This document shows, piece by piece, positions 16,949 to 25,140 of a stretch of 64,000 nt of DNA; positions within the stretch are counted from its first letter, which is position 1; every line of letters starts with the position of its first letter. The DNA is from JBPRGH01 sp051418055 (GTDB lineage: Bacteria; Bacteroidota; Bacteroidia; Cytophagales; Cyclobacteriaceae). The notes beneath the pieces were generated by a model, which ran no database searches, was not told where the DNA came from, and was given only the letters and a program-made list of their open reading frames with translations. The position numbers and the translations under genes were made by a program. The stretch covers positions 1 to 64,000 of the forward strand of contig JBPRGH010000054.1 of the NCBI GenBank assembly GCA_051418055.1, given 5' to 3'.

Positions 16949-18988
16949 ATGACTGAAGACTCTAAATCGCTTAATTTTATAGAACAAATCATTGAAGACG
17001 AACTGTCGGCTGGCCTATCAACTGATAAGTTACGTTTTCGCTTTCCTCCGGAGCCGAATGGCTATCTGCATATTGGTCATGCGGCTTCTATATGCCTGAA
17101 CTTTGGCCTTGGTGAAAAATATAATGCACCTGTAAACCTTCGTTTTGATGATACCAACCCTTCGAAAGAGGAGCAGGAATATGTGGATGCCATTAAATAT
17201 GACGTAAAGTGGCTTGGATTTCAGTGGGCCCAGGAACTTTATACTTCCGACTATTTTCAGCAGCTGTATGACTGGGCAGTCGAACTGATCAAAAAGGATA
17301 AAGCATATGTCGATGAGCAGTCTGCCGAAGCTATGGCGGAGCAAAAAGGTACCCCCACATCTCCGGGAACAAACAGCCCTTTTCGTGACCGCAGCGTAGA
17401 AGAGAACCTTGACCTGTTTGAACGAATGAAAAACGGGGAGTTTCCTGCAGGAAAATATGTGCTGCGTGCAAAGATAGATATGTCCTCTCCCAATATGCTG
17501 ATGCGCGATCCTTTGCTCTATCGTATCGTAAATAAGCCGCATCATCGTACGGGTTCTGATTGGTGTATCTACCCGATGTATGACTGGGCGCATGGCGAAT
17601 CGGATTATATAGAGGAAATATCACATTCCTTATGTACGCTGGAATTTAAATCACACCGGGAGCTGTACAACTGGTTCCTTGATCAGATCTATGACGGTGG
17701 AATTAAGCCAAAGCAGCGCGAATTTGCTCGTCGTAACCTGAGCTATACGGTAATGAGCAAGCGTAAATTACTCGAGCTGGTGCAGAGTAAAACCGTTGCA
17801 GGTTGGGATGATCCTCGTATGCCTACCATCTCAGGGCTAAGGCGCAGAGGTTATACTCCAGCCTCTATTAGAAAATTCAGCGATCTGGCGGGAATTTCAA
17901 AAAGAGATACGGTTACGGATGTGTCCTTGCTTGAGTTCTGTATTCGTGAAGATTTGAATAAAACTGCTACCCGGGTGATGGGTGTTCTGGATCCGGTAAA
18001 GCTGGTGATCACCAATTACCCTGAGGGTAAAGAGGAAATGCTGCCTATGGAAAATAACCCTGAAGATCCTGATTCAGGAACGCATGATGTTCCTTTTTCA
18101 CAAGAGTTGTATATTGAGCGGGAAGACTTTAAAGAAGATGCAGGAAGTAAATTTTTCAGGTTAACCATTGGTCAGGAAGTACGACTGAAAAGCGCTTATA
18201 TCATCAAAGGTGAATCAGTGGTTAAAGATAATAACGGAAATATTACCGAAATCCATTGCACCTATGATCCTGATTCTAAATCAGGCAGCGGAACAGAAGC
18301 AAGTATGCGAAAGGTAAAAGGTACACTGCACTGGGTATCTATCAAACATGCGGTAAAAGCTGAGGTACGCGAATATGACCGCCTGTTTCTGGATGAAGCG
18401 CCGGATGCTCATGAGGGCAAGGATTTTATGGAATTTGTTAATCCTGAATCGCTGAAGATAATTAAAGAGGCCTATCTGGAGCCTTTTTTGAAAGATGCTA
18501 AAGAGGAAGATAAGTTTCAGTTTCAGCGTTTGGGATATTTTACATTAGACAAAGATTCCACTCCTGATAAGCTGATCTTCAATAAAACGGTAGGTCTCCG
18601 TGACACATGGGCTAAACAGCAATCTGCACCTGCACAGCAGCAACAACCTGCCGCTAAAAAACAGCAGGGACAGCCGCAACGAAGCGCCATTAGTGAGATC
18701 CAGAAGATCAGTAAGAAGTATGCTAATTTATCAGGTAAGAAGCTGGAGCAGGCAAAAGCCAGCATTGTAAATCTGGCGGAAGGTGTTTCCTATGAAGAGC
18801 TCGAGCCTTTGTTTAATACTTCAGTAAAGAAAACCGGTACGCGTATTGGTGTGATGATTACGCTGGGTGTGCTCCTTAATAAAGGTTTAATTAGGACTTC
18901 AGAGATGGAAACCTTTATTGATTCATGCTTACAGGATCCGAATGAGATACTTGTGGAAGAGGCAAAAAGAGCAGAGAAGTATAAATAA
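16949..18988 (+). CDS. glnS: Glutaminyl-tRNA synthetase with extra C-terminal domain
   Basis: This enzyme charges tRNA-Gln with glutamine. Class I signatures are clear: the HIGH-type motif in PPEPNGYLHIGHA near residue 35 and the KMSKS-type motif VMSKRK near residue 270, followed by the anticodon-binding beta-barrels. I chose ATG 16949, which starts MTEDSKSLNFIEQIIEDE, rather than the frame's first ATG 14 codons earlier. The predicted 679 residues exceed the usual 550-560: after the barrel comes a Gln/Ala-rich linker (APAQQQQPAAKKQQGQPQ) and about 100 residues of helical extension. Some bacterial GlnRSs carry a YqeY-like C-terminal domain for tRNA binding; whether this is one needs a profile search. 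Confidence 0.95.
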   Translation: MTEDSKSLNFIEQIIEDELSAGLSTDKLRFRFPPEPNGYLHIGHAASICLNFGLGEKYNAPVNLRFDDTNPSKEEQEYVDAIKYDVKWLGFQWAQELYTSDYFQQLYDWAVELIKKDKAYVDEQSAEAMAEQKGTPTSPGTNSPFRDRSVEENLDLFERMKNGEFPAGKYVLRAKIDMSSPNMLMRDPLLYRIVNKPHHRTGSDWCIYPMYDWAHGESDYIEEISHSLCTLEFKSHRELYNWFLDQIYDGGIKPKQREFARRNLSYTVMSKRKLLELVQSKTVAGWDDPRMPTISGLRRRGYTPASIRKFSDLAGISKRDTVTDVSLLEFCIREDLNKTATRVMGVLDPVKLVITNYPEGKEEMLPMENNPEDPDSGTHDVPFSQELYIEREDFKEDAGSKFFRLTIGQEVRLKSAYIIKGESVVKDNNGNITEIHCTYDPDSKSGSGTEASMRKVKGTLHWVSIKHAVKAEVREYDRLFLDEAPDAHEGKDFMEFVNPESLKIIKEAYLEPFLKDAKEEDKFQFQRLGYFTLDKDSTPDKLIFNKTVGLRDTWAKQQSAPAQQQQPAAKKQQGQPQRSAISEIQKISKKYANLSGKKLEQAKASIVNLAEGVSYEELEPLFNTSVKKTGTRIGVMITLGVLLNKGLIRTSEMETFIDSCLQDPNEILVEEAKRAEKYK

Positions 18989-19058
18989 GTCTTAATCAAC
19001 TTATTCTCATAGTCACAGGTGATTTTGAAGGGGTTTTGTTAGGATTGAAGTCATCGAT

Positions 19059-19166
19059 TGAGCGTGACGCTCAGGCAAAGTTAAGTATGTCTTAGGACCG
19101 CTTCTCTTAACCTAAGACAAGGGATGAAGAATTGCTGTCTTAGGACCGCTGCGCTTAACCTAAGAC
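19059..19166. repeat. Palindrome array upstream of the EcsC gene
   Basis: Three palindromes follow each other: TGAGCG-TGA-CGCTCA (19059-19073), then two 30-base hairpins with stem GTCTTAGG/CCTAAGAC at 19089-19118 and 19137-19166. The inner parts of the latter differ slightly (CCGCTTCTC versus CCGCTGCGC). The same pair of types recurs after the gene at 19993-20052. Confidence 0.8.
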
Positions 19167-19200
19167 AAGAGGGTATTTTATATAAATAAAATAATTAAAA

Positions 19201-19944
19201 ATGGATATCGATAGCTCACCATATTTTTATAAAACCTTATATGATCATCATGAATGGCGGGCTAAAATGAGCAGGAAGCCTACTATTTTAAATAGGGCTG
19301 CTAAAGGCGTTCAGCACAAGATCAATAAGATCATCCCTGAGAAGGTACATGTGGTTTTTACGCAAACTGTAAAAGGCCTTACACGTTCGGTTTTGTTTGG
19401 TGCAGGATTTACTACTTTTAAAAGGAAGAGAATTGGTTCATTTGAGGACGCTGAAAAGCATGTGATCAGCAGGATCAATTTTTATTCAAAATCCTCTGCG
19501 GCAGAAGGCGCTATTACCGGTTTTGGTGGTTTTTTGTATGGCCTTGCCGATTTTCCTTTATGGCTATCGTTAAAGATGAAGCTGCTTTTTGAAATTGCCA
19601 ATGCCTATGGAGTAGATATCAGTGATTATAAGGAAAGGCTTTATATCCTGTATATTTTTCAGCTTACCTTTTCCAGCCAAAAGCACCGGAATACCATCTT
19701 TGAAACAATGAAGAACTGGGATCAAAAAAAGGAAGAACTTCCTTCCGATATTCATGAATTTGACTGGCGCACATTTCAGCTGGAATATCGTGATTTTATA
19801 GACCTTGCCAAGCTGATACAGTTGATACCGGGAGTTGGTGCAATTGCCGGGGCCTATGTCAACCATACTTATACCAAAAGGCTTGGAAGGGATGCCATGA
19901 ATGCTTATAGATTGAGAAGAGAGGAATTTGAGAAGCTGGTATAG
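19201..19944 (+). CDS. EcsC family protein
   Basis: The 247-residue protein resembles EcsC-domain proteins: a central hydrophobic helix-rich core with AAEGAITGFGGFLYGLADFPLWLSLKMKLLFEIANAYGVD, and a C-terminal LIQLIPGVGAIAGAYVNHTYTKRLGRDAMNAYRLRR. EcsC proteins are membrane-associated with unclear function; in Bacillus the name comes from association with an ABC exporter, which is absent here. The gene is alone and enclosed by matching palindrome arrays. Confidence 0.8.
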   Translation: MDIDSSPYFYKTLYDHHEWRAKMSRKPTILNRAAKGVQHKINKIIPEKVHVVFTQTVKGLTRSVLFGAGFTTFKRKRIGSFEDAEKHVISRINFYSKSSAAEGAITGFGGFLYGLADFPLWLSLKMKLLFEIANAYGVDISDYKERLYILYIFQLTFSSQKHRNTIFETMKNWDQKKEELPSDIHEFDWRTFQLEYRDFIDLAKLIQLIPGVGAIAGAYVNHTYTKRLGRDAMNAYRLRREEFEKLV

Positions 19945-19992
19945 AATGCCAGATATAATTATCCTTTTCAAGTTTAAATGTAAATTCTGCAT

Positions 19993-20052
19993 TGAGCGGG
20001 ACGCTCAGAGAGTTATTTTGTTGTCTTAGGACCGCTGCGCTTAACCTAAGAC
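19993..20052. repeat. Palindrome array downstream of the EcsC gene
   Basis: TGAGCG-GGA-CGCTCA (19993-20007) is followed by the GTCTTAGG/CCTAAGAC hairpin (20023-20052). Order, orientation and approximate spacing match the left array (19059 and 19089), so the gene is bounded by direct copies of a composite repeat of about 60 bp. Confidence 0.8.
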
Positions 20053-20124
20053 GAGGAGAGGACAAAAGAGTTGTTAATGACTTGTTAATGGAGGAATAGA
20101 GGGCGTTGAAAAGTAGTTTTAGTT

Positions 20125-21486
20125 TTAATATCTCTTCTGTTCTATTCCATGTTTAAAAACTTTATTTATTGATAAAGTATTCGATATGTCTTCGAGAGGG
20201 TTCTTATTGAGTAAAATGAGATCAGCATACTTTCCTTTTTCCACTGTGCCATAATCAGCTAACTGATCGAGCATTTGTGCTGCATTTCTTGTGCTTATCC
20301 GTATAATATCTAATGGATTTATACCAATTAGCTGAAGGATCTCAAGTTCTTCATGCAGACTGAGTCCTGGCATAATATAAGGCCTGCCACCAACATCTGT
20401 ACCTGCAACTATATTTACTCCTGCATCATATACTCCTTTAATATCTTTTAACATCATATTTGTCATTGTCTCATATGATAAGGTATCAGTTTTAAAGTAT
20501 TGTTTTAACAATGACCTGCTTTCTGACTCTAACTTTCCGTCCTCACCATTTAAATATGAAAGTTGATCTTTACCATATACTGCCCAATGTTCTGTTTGCC
20601 TCCACTCCTTGTGCAACGGATATGAAAATGATTTAAATATCATTCCCGTTGTAACCCAGGATATATTATTTTTCGCCATCTTTTCTATTGCAGGCCTATC
20701 CTCATTCCAATTCACCTGTACTCCTACAAAATGCATTAATGCATCAGCACCATTATTTATGCTTATTTTAACTTCTTCCATATCACTTACATGGCAGAAT
20801 AGCGGGAGGTTGTATTTATCACCCTCCTCGGCCATTAATTTAATATAATTTTCAGGTATTCTTTCTATAAAAGGCGGCGCTGGACCATCTTCAACAATTA
20901 ATTTCAATGCTATGGCATTATTTTCCTTTGCATCTGCAGCAATCCATTCTATATGTTCTTCATTCTTAATAATATATACACTGGTACTGTCAATAAAATA
21001 TTTAGCTCCATACATTTTCATTGGATGTGCCCCCTCTATTGTTGTAATTAAACTAGTAAATAATAAATGAGGTGAAGTAATTTTATTTTGCTTCTCCTGC
21101 TCAATTAGCTCCTGAACATTCCCATAAGTCCCTGAAGAACCACCTGGTATTAATACAGTCGTCACCCCAAAATGTATTAATTGTTTTAAAGATCGTTCTA
21201 ATTTTTCTTTACCATTTTCGAGATGAAAATGCGCATCAAATAATCCCGGGATAACATATTTTCCCTTCCCGTTAATCAGTTCATCAGCACTAAACTCATT
21301 ATTACTTTTAGAAATTTTTAGTATCCTGCCGTCCTTTATATAAAGATTTACATCTGATTTCATTGAACCACCAGTCCCATCTATAATATTAACATTTGTT
21401 ATTTGTATATCGCATTTCTCCTGACCGTGTGAATAAAAATAATTTGCTGAGAGAGCGATAATAACTGCTAGTAGTGTATGTTGCAT
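20125..21486 (-). CDS. Secreted metal-dependent amidohydrolase
   Basis: The 453-residue protein starts with a signal peptide (MQHTLLAVIIALSANYFYSHG) and belongs to the imidazolonepropionase/prolidase-like amidohydrolases. Metal-site elements are visible: FDAHFHLE with H86 and H88, a Lys in ALKLIVEDG, His residues in LFCHVSDMEE and ALMHFVGV, and the Asp in VAGTDVGG. The typical C-terminal segment ISTRNAAQMLDQLADYGTVEKGKYADLILLNKNPLEDI is complete. Secreted members often cleave dipeptides or act on modified peptides, but the substrate is not predictable here. Confidence 0.85.
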   Translation of the reverse strand: MQHTLLAVIIALSANYFYSHGQEKCDIQITNVNIIDGTGGSMKSDVNLYIKDGRILKISKSNNEFSADELINGKGKYVIPGLFDAHFHLENGKEKLERSLKQLIHFGVTTVLIPGGSSGTYGNVQELIEQEKQNKITSPHLLFTSLITTIEGAHPMKMYGAKYFIDSTSVYIIKNEEHIEWIAADAKENNAIALKLIVEDGPAPPFIERIPENYIKLMAEEGDKYNLPLFCHVSDMEEVKISINNGADALMHFVGVQVNWNEDRPAIEKMAKNNISWVTTGMIFKSFSYPLHKEWRQTEHWAVYGKDQLSYLNGEDGKLESESRSLLKQYFKTDTLSYETMTNMMLKDIKGVYDAGVNIVAGTDVGGRPYIMPGLSLHEELEILQLIGINPLDIIRISTRNAAQMLDQLADYGTVEKGKYADLILLNKNPLEDISNTLSINKVFKHGIEQKRY

Positions 21487-21701
21487 GGTCGGGCATTGGC
21501 GATAGTTACTTCAATTTAGTTCATAATAGGTGCAAAATCAAGTTAATTGTACAGCTGCTATATTAACAGTACCATCCATAGCAATATAATTTTGTCAATG
21601 AAGTAGAGAGGGAGTTAGGAATTTCTTTATTATTTTGTACGCTGATGTTTAGTATATGCTCCTTTTACTCACTGATCACACAACATAAAATAGTTATTAA
21701 A

Positions 21702-21980
21702 TTAAGCCTCAGGCGGCGAAAGACTAATCCCCTGATCTTTTTCAATATATTTCACACGTGGATCCTTAGAAAGGCGCTCTATTTCTTCATCTGTTGTATT
21801 TATTACAAACCCAAAAAATGCTCCACCGTAAACTCTTTCTATTTTTCCTTTTAAATCAAGCTCCTGCATAATTACCTGAGCTTCTGTTGCCATTAATTTT
21901 TGACGGTTATTATATTCCGGTTCATTTCTCAATTTATCAGAAACAGCTGAATCATATAAGGTAACAATATAACTATACAT
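21702..21980 (-). CDS. Stand-alone peptidase inhibitor I9 domain protein
   Basis: The 92-residue protein is essentially one I9 domain: YSYIVTLYD at the start, a central helix with LMATEAQVIMQELDLKGKIERVY, GAFFGFVINTTDEEIERLSKDPRVKYIEKDQ, then a short tail. The tail segment VKYIEKDQ closely parallels VAYVEQDQ in the propeptide of the neighbouring subtilase. No signal peptide is visible, so it would stay in the cytoplasm. Family knowledge says such propeptide-like proteins can inhibit or chaperone S8 proteases; that it acts on the neighbour is inference. The start lies about 12 bp after the subtilase terminator. Confidence 0.82.
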   Translation of the reverse strand: MYSYIVTLYDSAVSDKLRNEPEYNNRQKLMATEAQVIMQELDLKGKIERVYGGAFFGFVINTTDEEIERLSKDPRVKYIEKDQGISLSPPEA

Positions 21981-21992
21981 GGCAATAAAGAT

Positions 21993-22026
21993 AAAAACCC
22001 TGCAACCAAAAGGTCACAGGGTTTTA
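21993..22026 (-). terminator. Rho-independent terminator of the subtilase gene
   Basis: On the minus strand ACCCTGTGACC and GGTTGCAGGGT form a long stem with a TTTT loop, followed by a T run. It ends immediately before the I9 inhibitor start codon. Confidence 0.8.
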
Positions 22027-22057
22027 AAGTTCTGTAATTATTTAACTTAAAACGGTA

Positions 22058-23860
22058 CTAGAAAGTTACTGTTACAGCGTCAGAGCAAGTAGTGCTTCCT
22101 TCTTCACAAACAGTATAAGTGTATGTTGCACCACCTCTGTTGTTAGTGCTGTCTGTATAGGCACCATCATTTGCTGTAGTAGCAATTAATACACCGTCTC
22201 TATAGATATCAACATTTGCAGTTGATGCCCCTGACCAGCTTAGGTCTATATTATGACGACCTTTAACCTTTGTACCAGTTGCACTTAAGGTAATTGAGCT
22301 ACCTCCACTGTCAGAATCTGTAGTTGCGGAAGCAGAACTTGAAAGAGCACCTTCATTACCAGCGGCATCTACAGCACTTACTTCATAGCTGTAAGTAGTT
22401 CCTGAAGATAATCCCAGATCACTATATGATGTGGTGGTAGATGTGGTTAAAAGGCTTCCATTACGATAGATATTGTAGTAATCCACACCTGTATCGTCAG
22501 AAGCGGCATCCCATGATAAATCAATCTGTGAAGTGCCGGCAGCGGTAGCTGATAATCCCGTTACCTGAGTAGGCGCCGTAGTATCCGTGCTGCCATCACC
22601 CCCACCGTCTCCGCTTCCGGATCCTAAAGTATAAAGAAGGTGATTGTTTGTGGTATTCGAGCTAAGTACTACATTTTTTGTACTGTTGGTAGTAAGCCAG
22701 TTGTATACATCAGCAGCAGTTGCAGAAGGATTATTTTGTAAGAAAAGTGCTGCAGCACCAGCTACATGTGGAGAAGCCATACTTGTACCGCTAATAGTAT
22801 TTACAGAAGCATCATCTGTATACCATGCAGAAGTAATACTTGCACCCGGAGCAAAAATCTCGACACAGTTACCATAGTTAGACCATGAAGTCTTTGTATC
22901 CGTATCATCTGTAGCGCCAACAGTATAAGCATTAGCAGCACCTGCAGGAGAAGAATTACATGCATCTTGTGCACGGCCAAGGAAATCACCATTACCGGCA
23001 GCTACAATAACAGGTACATTTGCATCATACATGCGTTGCACTGCATCATCTATTGAAGTACTTGATCCACCACCAAGTGACATATTTGCTACAGCTGGAT
23101 GAACAGCATTAGCAGCAACCCAATCCATACCTGCAACAACTCCACTTGTAGTACCAGAACCTTCACAGTCAAGAACCCTAACTCCAACAAGGGTAACATT
23201 TTTTGCTATACCATATTCAGTACCACCTACTGTTCCGGCAACATGCGTTCCGTGTCCGTTACAGTCTTCACTATTACCTCCAAAGGCATCATATCCTCTT
23301 TGGGCACGTCCTCCAAATTCCTGATGTGTAGTACGTATACCCGTATCAATAATATAAGCTGTTACGCCACTTCCATCTGAATCATAGTTGTAAACAGCAT
23401 CCAATGGAAGGGCTCTCTGATCCGAACGATCAAGGCCCCATGTAGGGTTACTTTGTGTGGTAAAAGCTTTTATGATCTGATCCTGCTCAACATAAGCAAC
23501 TTTAGGGTCATTTCTTAGCTGATCCACTTCTGTTTCAGTAAGCTCGGCAGAAAATCCCTGAAGAACATGGCTATACACTTTTTCAAGCTTTGAAGCCTCA
23601 ATACTGTGTTCGCTCAGAAATTTACTTGCTACTTTCATCATCTCATCCTGTCCGGTCTCATAAGCCAGGCTCTCAATATTTGAACGTGCTCCAGACTTAT
23701 TTTCTTTGTACACGACAATATACTTGCCTTCGATGTAATCATTCTGAATACTACTTTCAGAAAGATCATCGGAAGGTGAAATGTTCTCAGATTCATTACA
23801 TGCAAAGAATCCGAACATCACCAGCAAGACTAGCATGCTGCTAATTCGAAAATTTCTCAT
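22058..23860 (-). CDS. S8 family subtilisin-like peptidase, lipoprotein, with I9 propeptide and fibronectin-like domains
   Basis: This is a 600-residue exported serine protease. A lipoprotein signal ends at C21 (GFFAC). An I9 propeptide spans about 45-130, ending VAYVEQDQ. The proteinase K-type catalytic domain runs about 138-410 with D172 (YIIDTGI), H203 (NGHGTHVAGT), oxyanion-region N290 (AAGN) and S360 (SGTSMASPHVAG). After a Gly/Asp-rich linker comes a fibronectin type III domain (about 430-515) and a second beta-sandwich segment common at the C-terminus of secreted bacterial S8 proteases. All catalytic residues are present. Upstream is a 350-bp non-coding gap; downstream is a strong terminator and the I9 gene. 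Confidence 0.94.
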   Translation of the reverse strand: MRNFRISSMLVLLVMFGFFACNESENISPSDDLSESSIQNDYIEGKYIVVYKENKSGARSNIESLAYETGQDEMMKVASKFLSEHSIEASKLEKVYSHVLQGFSAELTETEVDQLRNDPKVAYVEQDQIIKAFTTQSNPTWGLDRSDQRALPLDAVYNYDSDGSGVTAYIIDTGIRTTHQEFGGRAQRGYDAFGGNSEDCNGHGTHVAGTVGGTEYGIAKNVTLVGVRVLDCEGSGTTSGVVAGMDWVAANAVHPAVANMSLGGGSSTSIDDAVQRMYDANVPVIVAAGNGDFLGRAQDACNSSPAGAANAYTVGATDDTDTKTSWSNYGNCVEIFAPGASITSAWYTDDASVNTISGTSMASPHVAGAAALFLQNNPSATAADVYNWLTTNSTKNVVLSSNTTNNHLLYTLGSGSGDGGGDGSTDTTAPTQVTGLSATAAGTSQIDLSWDAASDDTGVDYYNIYRNGSLLTTSTTTSYSDLGLSSGTTYSYEVSAVDAAGNEGALSSSASATTDSDSGGSSITLSATGTKVKGRHNIDLSWSGASTANVDIYRDGVLIATTANDGAYTDSTNNRGGATYTYTVCEEGSTTCSDAVTVTF

Positions 23861-24130
23861 TTGTTTAAGGGTTTAGGTTAAAAATTGATTTGATACAATT
23901 TTAAAGAAAACTGATCTTTTAACAAAATTTAATTTTTATTACATGAGTATTTTCAATATAAAATGTGTCATAATGAAACAATTAATCTATGATATTCTGT
24001 AGCTAACTAATTAGAAGAAATAATCTGTATAATAACCTGTAACCAAGAGTATCACCTTCTTATAGCTTTTGTTATTTCTCTTCTACACTAGTTTTCAACT
24101 GCTGCTATTTTTTTATAAAGAAATTTATTA

Positions 24131-24147
24131 TTTAAAATAATTCTAAA
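24131..24147. promoter_or_regulatory. Fur-family-like box, distal copy, upstream of the LuxR-type regulator
   Basis: TTTAAAATAATTCTAAA fits a 7-1-7 dyad (TTAAAAT-A-ATTCTAA) with one mismatch between arms. Its centre is 60 bp from the perfect box at 24191. Confidence 0.45.
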
Positions 24148-24190
24148 TAATCTTGAACCGGTCGATAGGATTCGATACTTTCGCAGTTTC

Positions 24191-24207
24191 TTTAGAATGA
24201 TTCTAAA
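24191..24207. promoter_or_regulatory. Fur-family-like box, proximal copy, abutting the regulator start
   Basis: TTTAGAATGATTCTAAA is a perfect palindrome around a central G and fits the 7-1-7 layout known for Fur and PerR sites. It ends three bases before the TTG start codon, so a bound repressor would cover the start of the message. Which family member binds is not shown by the sequence; adjacent heme-uptake genes favour an iron regulator. Confidence 0.6.
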
Positions 24208-24210
24208 TAA

Positions 24211-24879
24211 TTGTCGCTTACATCTACAATATCGGTTCTATTAGTAGATTTTCAGTACCTGACACGTAAGGCATTAGCGTTGGTAATTGAAAATACTCCC
24301 GGATTTAAACTTGTTGCACAAATTGAACGTCACCACGATCTGTTGCAGCAAACTAAATCTGTTAATGCTGATCTGGTCGTACTCGATGCCTTTGATTACA
24401 AATCGGGTTATCTGGAAGAAATCATTAGAATTAATCATTTAGGGGAGAGCCATGTATTAATTGTCACCAATAATTATAACAATGAGATAATACAGACTCT
24501 TCTTAAAGGAGGTATAAAGGGAATTATTACGAAAAACTGTAGTGAATCAGAAATTGTAAATGCTATACAAGCTGTTTCCATTGGCCGGCGTTATTATTGT
24601 AATGCTATCCTGGATTACATTATTGAAGCAGATCATACCACTGAAGAAGAATTAGAACCTACAGTTCTTTCTCCCAGAGAATTGGAGGTGCTTAAATTGA
24701 TCGCCACAGGTAATACCACACAAAAAATTGCTGATAAACTTCACATCAGTATACATACAGTGAATTCACACAGGAAGAACATTCTTCGAAAGTTAAAAAT
24801 AAACTCCCCCATACATTTAATAGCTTATGCTGTAAAGGCCGGACTGGTTTCTATCAGCGATAGTAAAAAGCTCAGTTAA
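24211..24879 (+). CDS. NarL/LuxR-type response regulator with degenerate acidic pocket
   Basis: The 222-residue protein has an N-terminal receiver-like domain and a C-terminal LuxR helix-turn-helix (LSPRELEVLKLIATGNTTQKIADKLHISIHTVNSHRKNILRKL). In the receiver, D59 sits at the phosphorylation position and a Thr and a Lys (GIITKN) are in place. The usual acidic pair near the N-terminus is D13-F14, so one metal-binding acid is missing and phosphorylation may be weak or absent. The only possible start is TTG 24211, directly after an in-frame TAA and with no Shine-Dalgarno. No histidine kinase is adjacent. Its operator-like boxes tie it to the iron island downstream. Confidence 0.85.
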   Translation: MSLTSTISVLLVDFQYLTRKALALVIENTPGFKLVAQIERHHDLLQQTKSVNADLVVLDAFDYKSGYLEEIIRINHLGESHVLIVTNNYNNEIIQTLLKGGIKGIITKNCSESEIVNAIQAVSIGRRYYCNAILDYIIEADHTTEEELEPTVLSPRELEVLKLIATGNTTQKIADKLHISIHTVNSHRKNILRKLKINSPIHLIAYAVKAGLVSISDSKKLS

Positions 24880-25117
24880 CCGAAGTGATCGTCTATAACA
24901 AATCAGATCCCTTCCCTTCCCCTATCTTACTTTAAAATTTTAAAACCATAATCTTTTATTCTAAATCGTAATTTATACGCTCATTTTCGCTGTTTAAGAT
25001 CTTTATTACTACTTCTGGCATCACTACTATTAGCTATATGAATAACCAACTTTGGTGATATAAATTAATCAAAAATAGCGATTGACGGGAGGCAATTCCC
25101 ACCTCATATTTGCATTA

Positions 25118-25134
25118 TTTAGAATTAATCTAAA
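25118..25134. promoter_or_regulatory. Fur-family-like box in front of the heme uptake operon
   Basis: TTTAGAATTAATCTAAA matches the box at 24191 in its left arm and differs by one base in the right. It ends six bases before the hmuT ATG. Confidence 0.6.
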
Positions 25135-25140
25135 TTAATT

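Larger units (their letters stand above)
23861..24210. other. Divergent non-coding region with two Fur-family-like boxes
   Basis: This 350-bp AT-rich gap separates the minus-strand subtilase from the plus-strand regulator. It has no credible gene. Two dyads of the same type lie at its right end (24131-24147 and 24191-24207), centres 60 bp apart. A TACTTTCG sequence at 24175-24182 resembles the Bacteroidota -7 element TAnnTTTG. Confidence 0.55.

Noticed and set aside
17030..17593. 187-codon minus-strand frame inside glnS
   Set aside because: It is a shadow of the glnS reading frame; the glnS motifs are unambiguous.
21540..21570. AGCTGCTATATT shared with the presumed end of the IS element near 125-139
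   Set aside because: Only 12 bases match and no second end or transposase remnant is visible, so chance is a sufficient explanation.
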